Shown here in pieces: positions 1 to 9,313 of a stretch of 64,000 bases of DNA. A program made the position numbers and the translations under genes. This DNA comes from Plantago major (lineage: Eukaryota; Streptophyta; Magnoliopsida; Lamiales; Plantaginaceae). The notes under the pieces were generated by a model. It did no database searches and was not told the origin of the DNA. It saw only the letters and a program-made list of their open reading frames with translations. Position 1 is the stretch's first letter; each line of letters opens with the position of its first letter. The stretch is from NCBI GenBank assembly GCA_026545765.1, contig CM048843.1:12237501-12301500 (forward strand). The letters run 5' to 3'.

Positions 1-183
1 AAGCTGTGTACTTTACCTATTTCTGGTGTTTCTCATTGTAATATTCCATCTACATGTGATGTATGTCAGTTTGCTAGACAAAAGAAGCTGTCTTTTCCTG
101 TAAGCAAATCTTGTACTCATACATGTTTTGAATTAGTGCATATGGACATTTGGGGTCCATTTCATGTTTCTTCTCATGATAAT
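1..183 (+). pseudogene. Ty1/copia pol, 5' piece: GAG-pre-integrase and start of integrase
   Basis: One open frame runs from base 1 to the gypsy insertion. It encodes the end of the GAG-pre-integrase zinc domain (a CDVC pair near codon 21) and the start of the integrase core, including the HMDIWGP block that carries the first catalytic Asp. The 5' part of the element (5' LTR, gag, protease) lies outside the window. The frame stops only because the gypsy element begins at 184; the rest of the same integrase resumes after 14201 in the compatible frame. This is the left half of one interrupted element, not a separate gene. Confidence 0.93.
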
Positions 184-1043
184 TGTTGTTACGGACATGT
201 GTCCAATCCGTTAAGGGCGCCATAGAGCGTGTCCTAAAGCGCATCACGGCTTAATTAGCGATTCAAGATCTTGGTCCGACCTCACATGGTCCGCCAAAAG
301 TGAATTGACCATTACGCTAAAGGTCACTATAACCTTCTGACTAGTCCGAGCTAGCTGGGAGAAGGACTTACAAACCTGGCCACGCCAGTATAGAGATGCC
401 AAACGGACCGGACGAGTAAATCTCGGACGCCACCATCACGATAAGCCCAAACGTATATAACAGAACCACTGAGATACTTCCGTGAGACTCTAGGCTCGGA
501 CATCCAGAGTCACCCAAGGCGAGATCAACCAAGCGAGTGCATCAGAGGACTAACACGGACCCAACGTGCGGAACAGTACTCTCAGAGGGAAAGGACCAAA
601 CTACCCTCCCGGCCCATTAATTAGTATTGGATTACTATTCACTAATGGGCCATGGGCCAAAGGTAGCATTGGTGTCCAAATCTGAGGCATACACTTGGCA
701 TCATCTTATGAGCTACTTCATAAGTATATGATAACTATAAATATAGCACAAGGTCCAAGACCTTAAGGTAAGTGATAATTCCATAGTAACAAGTATCTCT
801 TGATATCTTAACCTTTCCCGCTACTATTGCATTGAGAGCTTTCATCTCTCCTTTGAGTAAAGCCTCCTTCCGGATTGACTTAGGCAATCCGGGTAATCCA
901 TTCTAACCCCCCCCCCCCCCCACTTAGTCCTTTCAGGTACTCTTGCTCGGACAAGCCTTCTCCCGGACTTCAAGTTGGAGGTGGATCTTAGATTAGGTTA
1001 CTTGTAGTAGTAGTGTTGGTGTTTGAGGTTTTATCCCTCAACA
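184..1043 (+). repeat. 5' LTR of the Ty3/gypsy element
   Basis: 860 bp, starting TGTTGTTACGG and ending CCCTCAACA, with a 5-bp terminal inverted repeat TGTTG/CAACA. It matches the copy at 13334-14196 almost base for base; the differences are scattered substitutions and a few small indels clustered at about 470-540. It contains a TATA box at 734-743 and a run of C from about 907. Confidence 0.96.
734..743 (+). promoter_or_regulatory. TATA box of the gypsy 5' LTR
   Basis: An ACTATAAATA match lies inside the LTR about 310 bases before its end, the expected place for the U3 promoter. The same sequence is conserved in the 3' LTR near 13887-13896. Confidence 0.6.
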
Positions 1044-1046
1044 TTT

Positions 1047-1062
1047 TGGCGCCGTCTGTGGG
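1047..1062 (+). other. Primer-binding site of the gypsy element
   Basis: TGGCGCCGTCTGTGGG lies three bases after the 5' LTR. The initial TGGCGCC is complementary to a tRNA 3' end of the type GGCGCCA, and this motif commonly follows the LTR in plant Tat-type elements. I do not assign the exact tRNA. Confidence 0.8.
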
Positions 1063-1092
1063 AATCTTTACAAAAAGATCTGTGTTTGTGTT

Positions 1093-2756
1093 GTGCTGAT
1101 GGCTAGAACGAGACAAACAGCTCGGACTAGTCTTTGCAGCGTGGAACACCACCACCACGCCCACGAGGACGTCCGCCCACCCGGGACGAAGGGCGTGGTC
1201 GGAAGGAACGCTGGAAGGAGATATCCGAGCGACGGGCGGACCGCCAGCCCATCCTCGGATGAGGAAATAGACGCCCCGCTTAGAGGAGGCCAAAGAGTCC
1301 CTGTGAATATCGTGCCTACGGACCATGGAGAAGGGTACGAGCTTCTCGTGAAGCTCAAGGCCCTACCACAGTCAGCTTTACGATGCCCGATGGTCGCGTT
1401 GTCCGCCTGGCGACCTCGGACTAAGCGAAACTCAGTTTGATAGGTTGCTCACGATTATCCAAGGATGCCTAGGGTCTAACAATGCCCATCCTCAGCAAGC
1501 CACTCCGCCAGTGGTTACTCCGGTTCAAGCGGAGCCCGCCTTGTCAAGAACAGACAGCGTCCGATCCAACAGAGGTTGGGAGATCAGCCGACCATGAGGA
1601 TTTGCGAAATCTTCTAGACGGGCCTCGCCCGCAAGTTCGGGTGAAGGAAGCCCGAATGGGAGGAGAGAGCACCAAGAAGGAGGTAACAGTGACCGGAGGT
1701 CGCGACAAGCTCCCATGAGGGATGAGATCATGTAGAAGACCATTCCGGTTGTCCCACCGGCGAACTCCCATGGATGTCGCAGTCCATCCACGGTCAGGAG
1801 AGGTCATGACAGCGGACGAAATCTACGCCCAACAAAAAGCTTTAGAAACACAAATCCTGAACCTCGGACGCCTGGTAAAAGACCACGAGCAAATCACTAC
1901 AAGTGCCCCAAACCCTCTGTGTGATGATATCATGAGGGAAAAGGAAAGAAATAGGAACTCGGACCAAGTGATTCCGAACTTGGAATACTACTACGGGGAT
2001 ACTTGTCCCGTGGGTCACCTGACAAGGTACAACAGCAAGATGGATTCCAAAGGGCTGAGTGACAATACTAAAGCCCTTAAGTTCTTGTCCACCCTCTTCG
2101 GCACGGCTATGGATTGGTACACCGCTTTGTCAAACAAGTCAATAAGGTCGTATGCAGATCTATCTTCTAAGTTCTTAGCACGGTTCGGAAAATCAAAAAG
2201 AAGAAAACGTACTGTAGAGCACCTGGCCGAAGTCATCCAAAGGGAACAGGAAGATCTTCGAACTTTCCTAGATCGCTTCAATCGGAAGTACTCGAGTTGA
2301 GCCCCATAGTATTAAAGAACGGTCCGTCACCAGACGCTAATACTTACAACTCCATGGAGGAAGCTCTCCAGTCAAGAAGTGAGGAGCGAAAAGCACTTGG
2401 ATGACATCTGTGGGGAGGTGATGTACGGAGAAGAATACCGAAGGAACGTACCAGTCCGAGCGGAATCGAAGAAGGGAAAGGAACCGCAAAGACAAGAGCA
2501 ACGCCAGGGGAAGTTTGACCCGAAGAAAGATCACAGAGACAAAGGCATTTACAGGGGAGTACGCCCGGAGATTCGCGAACTACAGCGCCTCAATAAGCCG
2601 AGATCCGACATCTTGGCCACTATTGTGGAGAAAAGTTGGACATCCAATGGCCAAAGCCATCCCATAATCGGAGCGAAATGCGAAGGATCTGCAAATTTCA
2701 CAAGAGCAAAGGCCATGAGGCGGCAGTATCCGATTAAAAGCAGTCGAACACCGTGA
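1093..2756 (+). pseudogene. gag of the gypsy element, broken
   Basis: Several frames (1093-1440, 1482-1718, 1722-2300, 2379-2756) together form a Gag region. The recognisable retrotransposon Gag core is at about 1960-2290: the block IPNLEYYYGDT, then HLTRYNSKM, then a WYTALSNKSIRSYADLSSKF stretch, and finally a run rich in Glu and Arg. This matches the Retrotrans_gag pattern of plant Tat elements. A stop follows the core at 2298-2300, and the downstream basic region continues in another frame, so at least two breaks exist. The upstream part (1093-1718) is charged and low in complexity and is assigned to gag only by position. Confidence 0.8.
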
Positions 2757-2987
2757 GAGAAGGCAAGTTGAAGGAGCACATATATGCGAGCCTTCCGAGC
2801 ACGATAGAACGGAGCGGAGGAGGAGGATAACGCTGCAGACCCCACGTCGCCCACTATCTTTGCCACCTCCGCGATGAGCTATCCGCCACGCATGAAAGTA
2901 CATCCATAAAATGCAGCGATGAGACGGAAATGGAGAACCCTCCGTACAGCGGAGTGATCAACACTATCGCAGGCAGACCCTCTGGAG

Positions 2988-4034
2988 GTGATAGCAGGAA
3001 TGCAAGAGAGCGGACCGCCCAAAACCTTCGGAACAATGATAGGGCGTACGGTGCCCCCCGCGATTCGAGGAACAAATGCAATATCTTTTGACGATAGTGA
3101 AATTCCCCCTCCTACGGCAGGAGGTGAGGAGATTGACGACCCGGACGTTCCTCTTGTAGTTTCGTTGACCATCGCGACTTATCAAGTGAACAAAATTCTG
3201 GTGGATACCGGGAGTTCTTCGAATATCATCTCTAAGAGGACACTAGATCAGATGGAGTTGGGAAGAATCCGCTACGACAGAGTTCACACCTCTATACTAG
3301 GGTTTGGAGGAGGAACTGTTCGACCACTGGGAAGTGTTACGTTGCACGTTTCACTCGGAACCTTCCCGGCCAGGGTAACCCAGTCGGTCCAATTTGTCGT
3401 GGTTGATCGAACCTTCGACTATAACGCCATCTTTGGGCGCCCAGGACTCAACCAATTCTGGGCTATTTCATCCACCTTACACAACAGAATGAAATTTCCA
3501 ACTCCCTTTGGAGTAGGAGAAGAGGTAGGAAACATCCGAGAAGCTTGGGAGTGTTACATTATGTCCACGAGAAGGGCATCTACCCCCGTTTTGGCAGTTA
3601 CGGTGACCTCCGATCCGAGAGTTGTTCTCCCGCCCAAACAGGAGAATCCGCAGATAGGGGTAGGAAGCCAGAAGGAGAAGTTCCCTAGAGCTGCACGGAT
3701 CGAGCCTCACGAAACTCTCAAGGAAATTGAGATTGTTGTTGGAAGCCCGGATATGAAGACTAGAATCGGAACAGAGATGAGCACAGAAGTGGAGATGAAA
3801 CTTATTGCTTGTCTCCGAGACAACAGGGATGTATTTTCTTGGAGTACTGATGATTTGAAGGGAATAGATCCGAGAATCATTGTTCACCGTCTGAACATGG
3901 ATCCCTCGATCAAATATATCCGACAGAAGAGGAAAGACTTTGGCCCGGTCAAGGACGCAATTATATCTGCGGAAGTTGACCGGCTCTTGAAAGCCGGGCA
4001 CATTGAAGAAGTTAGATACTGGACCGGTCTGTAA
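2988..4034 (+). pseudogene. Aspartic protease and N-terminal part of RT (gypsy)
   Basis: An uninterrupted 348-codon frame. The protease active site is the DTG at residues 73-75, within ILVDTGSSSNII. The core then runs to about residue 170 and includes FGRPGLNQF, as in gag-pol aspartic proteases of Tat elements. From about residue 255 the frame enters the reverse transcriptase N-terminus (VFSWSTDDLKGID, then a Lys/Arg-rich stretch and AEVDRLLKAGHIEEV). It ends at a stop at 4032-4034, right before the RT fingers/palm segment, which continues in another frame. The downstream RT piece shows this is a frameshift and not a natural end. Confidence 0.88.
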
Positions 4035-4819
4035 TGTGGTACTTTCGAGAAGGCCCCAGAAAGTGGAGGATGCAATGACTTCACAAGGCTCAACAAGTTT
4101 TGCCCAAAGGATCCTTATCCCCTCGCATAGACCGGTTGGTAGATTCTAGCGGGATGTGCGCTCTAAGCTTCATGGATGCATATCGGGCTTCTATCAAATC
4201 CGGATGGCCAAGGGCGACATCAAGAAAATGCCTTCTTGGCGGAGGAGTATCTTTCAAGGTGATGCCATTCGGGTTGAAAAACGCGGGAGCTACATACCAG
4301 TGGTTGGTGAATAAAATGTTCAAGGAGGAGCTGGGCAAGACTATGGAAGTCTACGTAGATGATATGCTTGTTAAGAGTAAGACTGAAGAAGAAGATATTG
4401 AGCATCTCAACAATTGCTTTTCCATTCTTCGGAAGTATGGAATGAAGTTGAACCCCGAAAAATGTACGTTCGGGGTGAAAGGAGGAAAGTTTCTGGGATA
4501 CATGGTCACGGAAAGAGGGATAAGTGCAAACCCTGAGAAGATCAAGGCAATCCTAGATTTGCCCCATCCGAAGAACCTCAACGAGGTACAACAGCTTATT
4601 GGGCGTCTAATGTCCTTAAGTCGTTTCATTTCTCGATCTGCGGAAAAGAACCTCCCGTTCTTCAAAATCCTCCGGAAGGGAGAGAGCTTTGAGTGGACCG
4701 CGGAATGTTCTGAGGCTTTTGAAAATTTGAAAAAGTACCTCCATTCCCCTCGCGCTCTCCAAACCCGTGGAAGGAGAACCACTCTACCTCTACCCAAAGA
4801 ATCACGGAAGAGGCAATGA
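4035..4819 (+). pseudogene. Reverse transcriptase palm and thumb (gypsy), frameshifted
   Basis: The region 4035-4100 keeps RT similarity only if frames are changed. From 4100 a 239-codon frame carries the palm: LSFMDAY (motif A Asp), VMPFGLKNAGATYQ (motif B), VYVDDMLVKS (motif C, the YVDD catalytic box) and the thumb FLGYMVTERGISANPEKI. The segment between motifs A and B is visibly disturbed compared with the family, so the enzyme is not expected to work even though the YVDD box is preserved. Translation stops at 4817-4819 where the RNase H domain should begin, again by frameshift. Confidence 0.88.
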
Positions 4820-5312
4820 GTTCCGTACTAGTGCGGATTCAAGCTAATGATCATTTACCAATCTACTATCTTAGTAAAGCCCTTGCCGGGCGGAGACAAG
4901 ATATGTGAAGATTGAGAAATTTATGCTCTGGTTTACCGCTCGACGGTTGAAATCATATTTTAAGTCTCACAAAATAGTGGTACTAATCGCGGAACCTTTG
5001 AACAGTCCTAGGAAAGCCCACCAATCAGGACGACTCTCTAAGTGGGCGATCGAGCTAAGCGAATACGACATTTGCTACCAGGCTCCGTCAGCCAAAAAGG
5101 CTCAAGTCCTCGCCGACTTCTTAGCGGATTATCTAGAGAAGGATTCAGAGAAAGTCCCTGACAAGCAGGTGCTCGAGTGCTTAATCACCAAGCATATTGT
5201 CCAAAGCCGATTGCCAAAGTTCAACCGGAAAACCTCGAGGAAGCCCGGTTCATCAATCGACCCTTTCCTTTGTCGGATGGGGAAACTCGGTCAACCAAAT
5301 ATTTCTACTTGA
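4820..5312 (+). pseudogene. Ty3-type RNase H (gypsy), with stops
   Basis: 4820-4904 translates to the start of the RT-linked RNase H only with stops (a YYLSKAL block is readable near 4860-4885). From 4905 an open frame carries the later part, including SGRLSKWAIELSEYDICYQ and KAQVLADFLADY, which are typical of plant Ty3 RNase H. The end of the frame runs into the linker before the second RNase H. Confidence 0.78.
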
Positions 5313-5413
5313 TGTTCCGAAACTCCAGGTCTTGACAACATCGAGCGGAAATCACGGAAGGGATGAACCAGAGCGGAACCTCGGCATCGCAAGAGATCTC
5401 CAAACCCAAAAAT

Positions 5414-5914
5414 ATCCTTCCGATATCTGGACATTGGAAGTGGATGGTTCTTCCACTGGAAGAGTGGGAGGAATTGGAATCTACCTTAAGAGCCCGGATG
5501 GCGCGGAACTCGACTATGCGATTTCCTTGGAGTTCAAAGTTACCAATAATGAGGCTGAGTATGAGGCACTTTTAATTAGTGGGGCTGCGTCTAGCCAAGT
5601 CACTCCAAGCCCGGAAGGTCAAAGCTTACACGGACTCACAGCTCGTCAAGGCCCAATTTTCAGGAACTTTTGCCACAAAAGGTCCTTCGATGATCAAGTA
5701 TCTTGAGCTACTCAAGAATGAGGCCAGCCACTTCGAGGAATTCACCTTGGAAAAGTTTGATAGAGCTTGGAACGAAAGAGCTGATGCCTTGGCAAAATAC
5801 GCATCTGCTACAGCGGCTCTAGACACAAGGAGAGTCATCCTACTCACCATTACTGACTCATCCGTCATTAGTCCCAGTTCAACGGTCATGATACTTGACA
5901 CGGGAAGAAACTAG
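5414..5914 (+). pseudogene. Second, archaeal-type RNase H (aRNH) of a Tat gypsy element
   Basis: Two overlapping frames encode a second RNase H. The first (to about 5575) has WTLEVDGSS with the first catalytic Asp, GIGIYLKSP, and NNEAEYEALL with the catalytic Glu. The second (5579-5914) has KAYTDSQLVKAQ with the third acidic residue and the ERADALAKYA block with the last one. A single frameshift near 5575 separates them. All four acidic residues are still visible. A duplicated RNase H between RNase H and integrase is known from Tat/Ogre elements and supports the classification. Confidence 0.87.
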
Positions 5915-7138
5915 ATGACTGACATTTTTAACTATATCAAGGACGGATCTTTGCCAGTCGATCCGAAAGAATCAAGGAGTGTGCAATGCCGAGCAAACAG
6001 ATACTTTATAATGGGTGACGATTTGTACACGAGATCTTTTTCCGGGACTCACCTGAGATGTTTGAACCCACAAGAAGCACAGACCGTGCTGGAAGAGATA
6101 CACAACGGAAGCTGTGGGAGTCATTCCGGGGGGAGGACTCTCGCCCAGAAAATCATACGACAAGGCTACTATTGGCCTACCATCGGTAAAGATTCCGCCG
6201 ACCACGCCCGGAGATGTCAGGATTGCCAATATTACGCAAATATCCCACATCGCCCGATGAACCCTATGATTCCGTCAATCATAGCGTGTCCGTTCGACCA
6301 GTGGGGTATCGATATTGTCGGACCATTTCCGAGGGGTACCCAACAGAAAAAATTTCTCATTGTGGCGGTAGAATATTTTACCAAGTGGGTAGAAGCGGAG
6401 GCTGTAGCGACTATCACGGAAAGTCGAGTGCGGACCTTCATTTGGAAGAACATCATTTGCCGCTTCGGCCTACCAAGAGTTCTAGTCTCGGATAATGGTG
6501 CCCAGTTCTCAGGACATAGGCTCAAGGAATGGCTGGCGTCCTTCAAAATCGAGCAACGTTTTACATCTGTTGGATACCCGCAAGCCAATGGACAGGCTGA
6601 GTCCACAAACAAAACAATAGTCAAGATCCTCGAGAAGCGGTTAAGAACTTCGCAAGAAAGCTGGGCGGACGACCTGGAAGGCGTGCTATGGGCGCATCGC
6701 ACCACTGCAGGGACTGCGACCAAAGAAACTCCATTCTCCTTGGTATATGGTTCTGAGGCAGTCATACCATCCGAGATTGCCGTAGAGACTTTGAGAATCC
6801 GAGAGTTCGAAGACAAAGCAAACCAAGAAGCTCGGATATTCGACCTGGACATGCTTGAACAAAAAAGGTCTGAGGCAGTGGCGAATATCCTTAGGTATCA
6901 GGCAACTGCAGCCCGAACCTACAACAGGAACGTTCGTGCGGCTAACTTGCAAATCGGGGACCTGGTGCTTCGACGAGCCGACATTTTGAACAATATTGGA
7001 AAACTCAAGCCCAAGTGGGAAGGACCCTACAAGATTGTCGGGGCAAAAGTAAATGGGAGTTATGAATTAGAAGATGAGAACGGACATCTCCTCAAGCGTC
7101 CGTGGAATGCTAGAAACCTTCAGAAGTTCTATGCATAG
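5915..7138 (+). CDS. Integrase of the gypsy element, intact frame
   Basis: A complete 407-codon frame. It inserts retrotransposon cDNA into chromosomal DNA. The N-terminal HHCC zinc finger is visible (H63, H70, C101, C104). The catalytic core has GIDIVGPF (D133), VSDNGAQF (D193) and NGQAEST (E229), giving D,D-35-E spacing. Towards the C-terminus is the GPY/F-like motif KWEGPYKI followed by the usual tail ending near KFYA. In the living element this would be part of a gag-pol polyprotein; here a stop at 5912-5914 precedes the first Met, so it survives as a separate open frame. It is the best preserved part of the element, but there is no evidence it is made on its own. Confidence 0.92.
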   Translation: MTDIFNYIKDGSLPVDPKESRSVQCRANRYFIMGDDLYTRSFSGTHLRCLNPQEAQTVLEEIHNGSCGSHSGGRTLAQKIIRQGYYWPTIGKDSADHARRCQDCQYYANIPHRPMNPMIPSIIACPFDQWGIDIVGPFPRGTQQKKFLIVAVEYFTKWVEAEAVATITESRVRTFIWKNIICRFGLPRVLVSDNGAQFSGHRLKEWLASFKIEQRFTSVGYPQANGQAESTNKTIVKILEKRLRTSQESWADDLEGVLWAHRTTAGTATKETPFSLVYGSEAVIPSEIAVETLRIREFEDKANQEARIFDLDMLEQKRSEAVANILRYQATAARTYNRNVRAANLQIGDLVLRRADILNNIGKLKPKWEGPYKIVGAKVNGSYELEDENGHLLKRPWNARNLQKFYA

Positions 7139-8019
7139 AGATAACTGTGCGGATCTCCATCATGTCGATTGATCATCTCAGTTTCAACTACTTGTTACAC
7201 GGAACTCCGTCAGTTCTGTTTCTTTTTTGTCCTTTTGCCATTGGCCATAGAGCCCACAAGTTGTAATTGAATTTCCGGCAAATTAATACAACCTCTATCT
7301 TTCGATTTGTGATTTTTCGACTTACGCATCTGAGATTTACCGTTTGTTTAACGACAAGGAAAGCAAGAGATTTCATTCATACAAAGATGAATTATACATA
7401 ATCTTGTCTGTACAATTTACAATCCCGGATCGATTATCCGGACTTACGGACGCAATACGAAAAATGCAGAAAAACGTCTCTGGAGATACGTCATCTCCCA
7501 GCAAAGATCGTTCCCCCGCCGGGAAAAGCTTCTTCCGTGTCAAGCGGCAAGTCTGGTTTCCGCAGAGGCCAGGAACTCGATCTACCTGCACACAAGAGAA
7601 TGGTTAAACGTGCTGGAATCCTTCAGGATACCACCAAAACATGGCAATGCAAGTCCCGTGTCCGGGGAAAACAAAGTGCAGACAAGAAGAGATTTCCGCC
7701 TCACCGGCTTTAAAGACTCAAACTCTCTTGAAATTCGGAGACCGTTTCCAATATAAGAGAGATTTGAGCCATTAAAGTGCGGATGGAAGAAAGCAGAGGA
7801 GACGGGCAGATGTACATTCAAACCGAGATCTATGCTTTTCCATGACTGGTCTTCAACAATCTTCCCCTCTAGACCCACGCCACTCTCAAGCTCAGGATGA
7901 ACGCCGACTTGAGAATGGACGGGAGTCTCGAGGGGGAAACTATTCAAGAAATCATCTGATTGAGTAGATATGGAAATTGGAGGTTGGATTTGCACGACCA
8001 AGGCCAAGAGGGATCCGGA

Positions 8020-8029
8020 GTATTTATAG
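8020..8029 (-). promoter_or_regulatory. Minus-strand TATA box in gypsy post-pol region
   Basis: The minus strand reads CTATAAATAC, a strong plant TATA match. An open minus-strand frame follows it down to 7582, but without a convincing start codon. Its role is inferred from motif and position only. Confidence 0.4.
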
Positions 8030-8366
8030 AAGTGACGAACCAATAGGCGTCACGCCGTAACTTCGACGTTGACAATGGGCTTAAACTATTCATTTGGGTT
8101 GAACAGTGTTGGGCCAGACGGGTTTATCCAATCAAGCCTAAACAAGCCCATCAACCACGTCCGAGTTTCTTAGTCATTTTACAAAAATATGTGCGTCAGT
8201 ATCATCCGACGAAGCATGCACAAGAAAAAGATGGCGATCTCATCCGAGGAAAAATAGTTCGAATTTTATAAACAAAATTATCCGAACATTTACATAACAG
8301 AGGTACAATATGAAAAGGTCTAAGGACAAGTACATGCATCCACGGGGCATACCCCGCCTTGTTCCT

Positions 8367-8645
8367 TCACCAGACTCCGGAAGTCGAGCCTTGGGACTCC
8401 GAGCCTCCACCTCTACCGACGAGCTTGTCACAGACACGGATCCTCCTACGGATCAGCTTCAGCGTCCGCTCCCTCTCTTCCTCGACTCTCCTCCTAGCTA
8501 TTCCCGGACATAGAGGTCGATCGCCTTCAAAATCAAGGATGATCGGGTCATCCGCGATCCCCGTACCCGGGTAAATCGGTGGATGCATGTGCCCACAAGC
8601 AAAGTTTACCCAGTGCTGATATTCCTCGTTATCAGATTCCGACAT
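8367..8645 (-). CDS. Small antisense ORF inside the gypsy element (92 aa), unrecognised
   Basis: Starts at MSESDNEEYQHW and ends at a TGA at 8367-8369. The protein is acidic at the N-terminus, then has an HPPIYPGTGIADDP stretch, then a basic RRRVEEERERTLKLIRRRIR segment likely to be helical. I do not recognise the family. A strong minus-strand TATA box lies about 100 bases upstream (8744-8754), and the ATG is preceded by CTCCAGG, which resembles a splice acceptor. The larger antisense ORF beginning at 11987 has the same arrangement (CCCTAGG before ATG). The ATG at 8744 overlaps the TATA box and is rejected as the start. Confidence 0.4.
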   Translation of the reverse strand: MSESDNEEYQHWVNFACGHMHPPIYPGTGIADDPIILDFEGDRPLCPGIARRRVEEERERTLKLIRRRIRVCDKLVGRGGGSESQGSTSGVW

Positions 8646-8743
8646 CCTGGAGAACTCCGGATTTTGTGGATGGCTGGAATCAATAAAACAAAACACAAAG
8701 CGAAGAAGGGTACAGCAGTGAAAAAGGGAAGAACTACCACACA

Positions 8744-8754
8744 TTTATTTATAG
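8744..8754 (-). promoter_or_regulatory. Minus-strand TATA box upstream of the small antisense ORF
   Basis: The minus strand reads CTATAAATAAA, about 100 bases before the ATG at 8645. The motif is strong and the spacing allows a short leader. Confidence 0.45.
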
Positions 8755-9313
8755 TTGCGACGGGTCCTCAAGATCTCGCCACATGTTGATAATCCGATGA
8801 CGGGGAAGATGAAAAGACGTAGTCATAATGACTATTTCACTGTTTCACCTTCCTCCTTCTAGAAGAATTAGACATCCCAAGGGGCGAACAGTCCGAGTAT
8901 CGGAAAGATGATGGTCTGATTTCTACATCAGATGCCATCTACAGCGGTCCGTGCTCTTAAGAGATGGGTAATTTATAATAACTCAGCTTATGAACAACAG
9001 ATAAAGAGGAACGAAGAAGAGAGCAAGTAATAGTTCGGAAACATAGGAGGTTCAACTCCTCGGATTAAATACGAAACATTGCTATAGTATGTAATGACAT
9101 TCCGAGTTATCAAAAGATGCAAATCCAACAGAAAGATTCAGCAAATACAGAATTTCAACGGGGCATACCCCGGACTTCTCACTGAGGCCCAGCTTGGCTC
9201 GGACCCGCTTCACCAGCTTGAGGCGGATCGACAGGGGGTGTGTTGGAGGTGGCTTGCGCAGCAAGGGATTCAACAATATTGAACAAGTTGAAATCCGCGG
9301 GAAGGCCAATGAC

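Larger units (their letters stand above)
7139..9313. other. Gypsy post-pol region without sense coding
   Basis: I see no plus-strand coding here. The region belongs to the element, being inside the LTRs. It holds two good minus-strand TATA boxes (8020-8029 and 8744-8754) and one plausible small minus-strand ORF (8367-8645). The 153-codon minus-strand frame at 7582-8043 has no ATG downstream of the TATA box it overlaps and may be non-coding leader. Confidence 0.6.

Noticed and set aside
907-922. C homopolymers in both gypsy LTRs, and G runs near 54530 and 54815, as regulatory signals
   Set aside because: These are simple homopolymers prone to slippage; nothing supports a function.
988-1358. 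Minus-strand frames across the 5' LTR and gag start
   Set aside because: They cross the LTR boundary and primer-binding site and have no recognisable domain.
7582-8043. 153-codon minus-strand frame
   Set aside because: Its only upstream ATG overlaps the TATA box at 8020-8029. No domain was seen, so it is not called as a gene.
8160-8320. Possible additional gypsy gene on the plus strand
   Set aside because: No frame longer than about 60-70 codons and no domain; only the minus strand shows promoter-like motifs.
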